A stretch of 52,644 nucleotides of DNA. Source: Microcaldota archaeon. GTDB lineage: Archaea > Micrarchaeota > Micrarchaeia > Anstonellales > Anstonellaceae. The position numbers and the translations under genes are program-made. Location: NCBI GenBank assembly GCA_026396415.1, contig JAPLWX010000020.1, positions 1 through 52,644 of the forward strand, read 5' to 3'. Shown here in pieces: positions 50,001 to 52,644 of the stretch (its first letter is position 1; each line of letters begins with the position of its first letter). Below the pieces are notes generated by a model that saw nothing but the letters and a program-made list of their open reading frames with translations, had not been told where the DNA came from and searched no databases.

Positions 50001-52269
50001 CCCCGCCAATGGTGTTGTTGCTTATGATTGAGTTGTTGCAGTTTGACATTTTCAGCGTGTTGGAATTTGCTCCGGTTGCGGTTATCGTGTTGCCTATTAT
50101 GTTGATGTTGCTGCCAGCCAGATTGATGCCCGATGTCACGCCTCCGATTATGGTGTTGTTTGCCACGCTTACATTCACCGGAGCACCTGTAAATGACATT
50201 CCATCTACTATTCCGATTAGCGTGTTGTTCATTATTGCTATATTGTTCCCATTGGCTAATCGGATTGCCGCGTATGATGCTCCGGTTGAATACATGTATG
50301 AGTTCGTGACCGACACGGTTGTGCCGGGATACACGAACATCCCATAGCCAGTTATCGCCGAGAGGTTGCAGTTCGTCACATTGACGTTGCTTACTGTCGT
50401 CATATATATTGCATTAGCATAGGGGTAAGTGTCGTTGCGCGTGATGGTTATGTTTGTGTCCTTTACCGTCACTTTGTCGGTGGATACTGCCTGCACTCCG
50501 TGCTGGAAATTGCTTATCACGCAGTTCATCACGGTGGTGTTTGCCTGTGTGGTGTATATGCCGTTTGTGCCGGTTGAGTTGTTCCCAGTTATCGACCAGC
50601 CTGCGCAGTTGAGCGTAACGTTTGCCGCCGTGACAGTAAAGCATGTCGAGCCGTTGATGCTTGCGTTTGCGGTCATGTTGTAGACCGTGTTTGCACTGGA
50701 GAGGTTGCCGCACTGGAGTGCGGCCGCTGTGCTTGCATTGGTGAGAGGCGCATAGTCCGCGCAGCCTGCGAAGTTGCAGGAGAACTTGCCGCCGCTGCTT
50801 GCCGTTGTGTTGCTGTAGGGAACGCCTGCGCCGGATGTGCCGATGTAGAGGCCTGGAATTGATGATGCTGTTGAGCCGTAGACTGAAATGCTGCCGTTCA
50901 GCACATTTGCCCAGATGTTGCCCTGGTTGCTGCCGTTGTAGGTGCAGTTGTAGTAGTTCGAGCCGTTCAGGTCTTGGACGTAAGTCGTCGGGCTTGTTCC
51001 TGAATTTGAGAAGTTGTTCAGGCAGAAGGTGTTGTTGGATGCGCTTGAGTCAAGATAGAGCAGGGTAGTGGCATTGAGGATTGTGTTGTTGATGAATCGT
51101 GTTCCAACGGTTCCGCCAACGTTCTTTATGAACCCGACAGCATATGTCATTCCATAGCCGTTGATTGTGCTGTTTGCCACAGTGGCGTTTGTCGTGTCCT
51201 GCAACAGCAATGACCCGTATGTGCTGCTTCTGCCAGTTGCAGTGCAGTTATTGATTATTACGCCAGTGCTAAGATATACATACAGTGCCATTGATGTCGT
51301 TGAAACGCCGATTGAGGATAGCACGGAATTGGTTATTGTGGTGTAGTTACTGGTTTGGAGGATGATGCCATATTGCCCGTTGCTTGTCTGCGTGACTTTT
51401 GAGGTCACATTATCCACTGTGCTATTGGTTACGTTATTGAGACTTATTCCCCGTGTGTATTTGCTTATGTTGCAGTTCTTTACCGTCAGGTTGACTATGT
51501 TGATAGTAGAGATGCCCAAATAGGGATTGGCATCGTTGCCGGCTATGTTCGCGCCCATGCAGTCCACGGTCACATTGTTTCCGCCATCAATAACGATGCC
51601 GTGCGCACTCGTGGTGGTTATCGTGTTTTGGTTGAGGCTGTTCCTGTGCGCGCTTGAAGTAATGTAGACTGCATAGCCTCCGGTGAGTGTTTCGGCGATT
51701 GTGTTGTTCTGGATGAGGCCGTCGGTTGAACCGCTGTAGCGTATGCCGTTGGAGAAGCCCGAAACGTTGCAGTTCTTCACCGTGGTGCCCGTTCCTGCGC
51801 TGTAAACACCCCACGTGCCGGCTGCGCTCACGCCTGTTATTGTCTTGCCCATGCAATCAATCACAACGCCGCTGCCTGAATTGACTGTGATGGCCGCGGC
51901 GGTGTTCACGGTTGAGATGGAATAGAGCGTGTTGTTCTGTATTATGGTGTTTGCCGAAGAGCCCGTGTTCCTGATGGCAGTGTAGCGCGCGGCATTGGTG
52001 ACGTTTATGGTGTTGCTTGATATGATGCCGTTTGACGCGCCGTTGAACTGGATGCCGTCCTCAAAGCCGGTTATTATGCAATTCTTCACGGTTGTGTTGG
52101 ACTGGCCGGAATAGACGCCATATGTGCTGGCGGCATTGTTGCCGGTTATGGAATGCCCGTTGCATTCAATTGTCACATTGTCCGCCTGCACGTTGAAGCA
52201 CGAGCCGTTGCTTGCCAGGTCAGAGGTCACATTGCACACGTAGTTTGGCGTGGCAAGATTGCCGCACAC
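41023..52269 (-). CDS. giant multidomain surface protein (beta-helix, LamG, Cys-rich), main frame
   Basis: A 3748-codon frame whose true start lies beyond the window; the apparent start (GTG 52269) results from a frameshift. Residues 1 to about 2500 are right-handed parallel beta-helix repeats of NosD/pectate-lyase type (many TVKNCNISNFxxGIY, NNTI, GIYLSSSSNNSLSGN units). About 800-1110 is a DUF2341/LamG pair (LPIDINTTVASSLTNFPALVSLNT; GDHIYIPNSTNYDSTTSTWSIWVKS). About 1570-1930 is very Gly-rich (GGTGG). About 2640-3180 is Cys-rich with short four-to-six-Cys modules (CASNSECCGNSFC). Two LamG domains (FSMLAWVRADA; DFTLSAWINTTG) end it. N-glycosylation sequons are very frequent. No C-terminal membrane anchor. 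Probably an exported adhesin or sheath protein. Confidence 0.85.
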   Translation of the reverse strand: MCGNLATPNYVCNVTSDLASNGSCFNVQADNVTIECNGHSITGNNAASTYGVYSGQSNTTVKNCIITGFEDGIQFNGASNGIISSNTINVTNAARYTAIRNTGSSANTIIQNNTLYSISTVNTAAAITVNSGSGVVIDCMGKTITGVSAAGTWGVYSAGTGTTVKNCNVSGFSNGIRYSGSTDGLIQNNTIAETLTGGYAVYITSSAHRNSLNQNTITTTSAHGIVIDGGNNVTVDCMGANIAGNDANPYLGISTINIVNLTVKNCNISKYTRGISLNNVTNSTVDNVTSKVTQTSNGQYGIILQTSNYTTITNSVLSSIGVSTTSMALYVYLSTGVIINNCTATGRSSTYGSLLLQDTTNATVANSTINGYGMTYAVGFIKNVGGTVGTRFINNTILNATTLLYLDSSASNNTFCLNNFSNSGTSPTTYVQDLNGSNYYNCTYNGSNQGNIWANVLNGSISVYGSTASSIPGLYIGTSGAGVPYSNTTASSGGKFSCNFAGCADYAPLTNASTAAALQCGNLSSANTVYNMTANASINGSTCFTVTAANVTLNCAGWSITGNNSTGTNGIYTTQANTTVMNCVISNFQHGVQAVSTDKVTVKDTNITITRNDTYPYANAIYMTTVSNVNVTNCNLSAITGYGMFVYPGTTVSVTNSYMYSTGASYAAIRLANGNNIAIMNNTLIGIVDGMSFTGAPVNVSVANNTIIGGVTSGINLAGSNINIIGNTITATGANSNTLKMSNCNNSIISNNTIGGANNLLYIASISNNNTFCLNNFTATTGLYVNDTNGSNHYNCSTATAQLAPWPYMLPIDINTTVASSLTNFPALVSLNTTNSTYWNATTCANVRFTDSSKNILNYEVESCGNSTVNSTFWVQGNYAGSALTRIYAYLGNTGAASGENKTGTWDSNFVAVYHLGNGTTLNAIDTIYGNNGTITTPTAITGMADGGALFNSTAGDHIYIPNSTNYDSTTSTWSIWVKSSGGSINGTGGASCALFCRAGGASAYNGITIVLSGASPAVQIKNATASIVSWMSGGSVVDGNWHLVTLIAAPNGGMAMLYVDGVKVANASANGAWTFSTNTVRIGYETDTTYWGKYNGSLDEARISNTNRSADWIKAEYAQTASPGAIGTTPNEGNIWANVINGSVQVYGTSNSSIPGLYIGSSGSGYPYGNSTSGGKFSCNFAGCADYAPLTNASAPTILRCGALSSANMAYNMTTNASISGSTCFNVTAANVTLNCAGFSIAGNNSTGTYGVYSNQPNTTVKNCNISNFDVGIYFAGGAKNGTIDNVNASTTKAWSWGHGAGIFITGGGNDSITNSNTIAITGVGIYLGDSNTNSTITNSTGTSGSSRGIYIYNTISIILSNFTGTSNSLIGICIQLSPNTIINNSIARNLVSGTSSYGIVVTAASHNTQIINTTASSNRSSAINIDGGSNVSVDCQGISLMGTNASGTSGVYSNQSNTTVKNCIIKKFPTGIYLNSSANRSTLYNNTIRDDAAPSDSAVYGIYAASPLNNISSNTLLNLTAGSTSTAGGAGYPAYGIYLASASSSILFGNIISNITGAAGGDIGTSFATGGAGGNSIAIYLSSSSSNNITSNAVSGLFAGIGGTGGTWGGGGTGGTASAFYISSSNSNNLSSNNISSLTAGTGGTSGGGGGGGVGGTGGTSAAFYLISSASNLFLSNIISTLSGGSGGGPGAGGNSGAAGFSTAFSIDSNSYSNTFTSTQASGDYYVPASANTMDSQPVLFFYNATSLNISSQTVNITRTRSAPIYLSSISISAGLALTSINKSIITGNSISGIYGSSGAAGSPGGTSAAIYLSSSNSSNLTSNIISNITAGIGGTGGNGGTGGTGGAVSAIYLSSSSFINLTSNSISTLTGGAGGTGGCNLGYGGLGGSVSAIYLISSSSNSLSSNNIAGIRGGTGGAKGSGGTSAGANGSSSGVVLSSTSDSAFSSILVNGSTGYGIYAANSSNRNNFTAISINTSGSGHGIYINGGSNGTFDCQGGALLGANITGTYGVYSTQFNTTVKNCNISNFAFGIYFNTSRNSNIQNSTIHITSSNAALATHSAAILLIGSNYSTLSNNFAYSQYGYGIYLSASHNSQLISSNATSASSHAVCINQSDSASVIGGTLNASMDGVDIASSTGALVANNTVFSGRHGIHLEPASQASVISGNVLSNSTGHSIFLDQSSNNSISFNAITRGSADAGYFGIYLSSSANNSLSGNAITVAAGKAISINSPDYGCNNISNNVATANGNGTGMDITSTGSNIFSNNYATGGGYGIFMGGSANNSFTGDTASTSAGTALFITNSPANRFANITIVAGTGTAMRLQASGGSDGNAIEGMRASGGTGIYLDGVSGTNISGMNVTAASDAVYLAQFTDDTLLQNGLASSGDGNGITVADGAIGTTISNVSASSSSKNGISVEGASSYASIYGAAASSSSTGATGAGIYLATTHAAVSNSSGTNTGGGYGLWVSGGEALTVAGSTFTSAAGGVSAYFEDNSAGNMMYGNTFLSSSYTSDLLRLSHSTRNTFYWNTFGATAGFYAKEEDGQNFYNSTIPGQNEGNSWYNLAIGKEVSICGSNRSAKPGWNTTYYAGSDSLADPSQYPYNAANARGMLYGTVADYAPMTADRCAILPPPAPKNYTIGACELKSCNIDEDCMAGDAPYCEAGCNQVSHTCYPCTSCESAYCLPMGQPCSSSTASSSCGTAACNAGVCTSGGETCPGSPWLSCCPSSTCSGGVCVAKKAAGEACASATECAPQAPYCTGGACSPCLPIGAVTCASNSECCGNSFCNLATGSSDFGACVGCLSEGGRTCTSAADCCSGSNLTCKEGICAANHPPAVPFQVPVLSLSASNGTITCVQNCVATNMPPDPDFDTPVRIEYRWLASNTPITGFWHSSTSFSCELLPEGCTEGMQIKMQVRACDRYGACSAPNESSAFTLPAIGTSCSRAACSPAQKCCSGMACKYSSSTSPAGTCLIASPMLNCSSGADCLSGLCRPSLENSSVKVCVDALSCGQSCNLSSQCPSGCSFCADGACSACIPINSSASCASNSQCCAAQGAASGLCSAGLCKSCVPQNASCALDVECCSGSCQDSLGTNSLVCAPPKPALSPIGAACLSDSECAAGFCDTLNRESIGVSSYGANHTILSDYGQCVDHYAPYAKCSASRPGGCESPYSCALLSGSSDYYCISLNVTGDMQFSGWAKAGGVGFARSAGTYHSGASSASVSGAEGSYAYNSALMGPLAGDAKYVLSFWARVGTTGTPLARYALYDTINNAYLSASGQWLYANATGGADGGIIEPAATDTAWRQVVNVFKTLPNARMQLRFYPISGVPYNIDDVSVTQASDFSMLAWVRADAIQPGGVLFSQMSTVDGKPQGINWAVGTDNTLTMGMYSSSSKGASDGSAASILPAVSLADCDWHQVALSVDRTGNYSVYLDGVLYQQPAGFSLGSLESSGAFYIGSPGASGFAGELGEVRFYKRSLTPADVLGHYNGWFQQQCSMNLAFTYSGAAAQNLTAAYNAGLRIRALLPETMLSMPFDVNVSSDERGMIVDYSRFLGAGTKTGAAWVPDGKVGGAYEFNTGGRTTDKIMLPSALLSGTGDFTLSAWINTTGASANNYIMGNYDSIRNANGTEFFVDHHYLGLLIQGYATSPEGSIQDNEWYHVAATRQGGVARLYINGAQAGSSASLGTPITSLSNFAIGNGPDYISEPFSGRIDEVRVFSRALTDAEILALYDDNALASSQPLPLSQK
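46480..47570 (-). repeat. Gly-rich repeat segment inside the giant gene
   Basis: The frame alternates beta-helix units (SAIYLSSSSFINLTSNSIS) with GGAGGTGG-like runs, giving about seven repeats of roughly 120-150 bp. On the plus strand it appears as GCCGCC(T/A)GTGCCGCC repeats. Confidence 0.8.
48535..48890 (-). repeat. tandem module boundary C in the giant gene
   Basis: Encodes the conserved block GNIWANVINGSVQVYG...SIPGLYIG...GGKFSCNFAGCADYAPLTNAS...NVTLNCAGFSIAGNNSTG. The same block is at 50550-50940 (B) and, truncated by the frameshift, at about 52275-52440 (A). Starts of the blocks are spaced about 1.5 kb and 2.05 kb apart, so the N-terminal half is built of long tandem modules. Confidence 0.8.
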
Positions 52270-52644
52270 GCAGCCAGGGAGCAGCCTGCGAAATTGCAGA
52301 TGAACTTGCCTCCGCTTGTGGAGTTGCTGTAGGGATAGCCGGTGCCCGAGGTGCCGATGTAAAGGCCGGAGATTGATGAGTTGGCAATGCCTGTCACCTG
52401 CACGCTGCCGTTGAGGACGTTGGCATAGATGTTCCCTTCCGCATGGCCGCTCACCGTGGTGTTGTAGTAGTTGCTCCCATTCGTGTCAGTCACATAATAG
52501 CTGCTGGTGTTGGTGAAGTTGTTCAGGCAGAAGGTGTTGTTGCCTGACTGCGCGTTTATTTCCACCAGATTGCCCGATGTTGCGGAAATGGTGTTGTTGG
52601 TGAATGTGTTGCTGCTCGATATTATTGTTGAATACCAGAATATT
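52227..52644 (-). pseudogene. upstream part of the giant surface protein in a shifted frame (partial)
   Basis: The frame is open to the window edge and encodes the same kind of beta-helix sequence (NTFTNNTISATSGN, then NNTFCLNNFTNTSSYYVTDTNGSNYYNTT, then GNIYANVLNGSVQVTG...GGKFICNFAGC). It clearly continues into the 3748-codon frame: the Cys of CNFAGC and the VCGNLA of the next frame are separated by 11 nt, one short of a multiple of three, at about 52270-52290. So one gene is split by a single indel (or a larger deletion, since the usual ADYAPLTNAS linker is missing). It may be a sequencing/assembly error, a real mutation or programmed shifting. Confidence 0.75.

Overview
The window is a gene-dense piece of an archaeal chromosome. 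The archaeal markers are transcription factor TFB, aIF2-beta, aIF1A, a RIO-family kinase, an Mre11-type nuclease, a short archaeal-type triosephosphate isomerase, a presenilin-like intramembrane protease and archaeal pilus secretion genes. Many genes have a TATA box about 22-30 nt before the start codon, the spacing of leaderless archaeal mRNAs. Genes of bacterial type are mixed in: UvrA, UvrB, NrdR and bacterial-type threonyl-tRNA synthetase. This mixture, plus two type II and one type IV toxin-antitoxin pairs and an enormous surface protein, suggests a DPANN lineage such as Diapherotrites or Micrarchaeota. That placement is inference; no rRNA is present to test it.

Layout. 1-10 kb: a hypothetical gene, a RelE-like TA pair, a TPR-like protein, uvrA, a GT4 glycosyltransferase, uvrB and a second RelE-like TA pair. 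10-13.4 kb: a serine operon (class V aminotransferase, serA, serS). 13.4-16 kb: a small protein and mre11, divergent from a 24-residue membrane peptide, then tfb. 16-23 kb: two hypotheticals, an APC permease, thioredoxin reductase divergent from nrdR, the presenilin-like protease, a large hypothetical and a DUF1858 protein. 23.3-25 kb: translation genes (aIF2-beta, aIF1A, RIO kinase). 25-29 kb: small hypotheticals, tRNA-Thr(CGU), a PPC-domain protein and a duplicated Cys-rich protein. 29-35 kb: tpiA, argG, cysteine synthase behind a candidate structured leader, a nucleotidyltransferase-like protein and thrS. 35-37 kb: an AbiE-type TA pair. 37-41 kb: a pilus/secretion operon (ATPase and two T2SSF/TadC-like membrane proteins). 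41 kb to the edge: the 3' part of a giant beta-helix/LamG/Cys-rich surface protein gene, over 11.6 kb long and carrying one frameshift.

The most unusual content is between the genes. Several intergenic gaps hold clusters of perfect short hairpins (7-12 bp arms, mostly 3-4 nt loops drawn from a small set: CGGA/TCCG, GAA, AAA/TTT, ATCA, GCA, TTGC). Two elements 9 kb apart, in opposite orientation, share the same backbone, but the outer stem and one hairpin tip differ by compensatory base pairs, as expected if the fold and not the sequence is kept. Related oddities are fold-back palindromes across stop codons, short duplications of gene 3' ends next to these clusters, and one hairpin pair flanked by a 5-bp repeat with an apparent empty site nearby. 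Together they suggest an undescribed hairpin-generating or mobile repeat process; the mechanism is inference.

All coordinates come from reading by eye anchored on the ORF track. No homology search or folding program was run.
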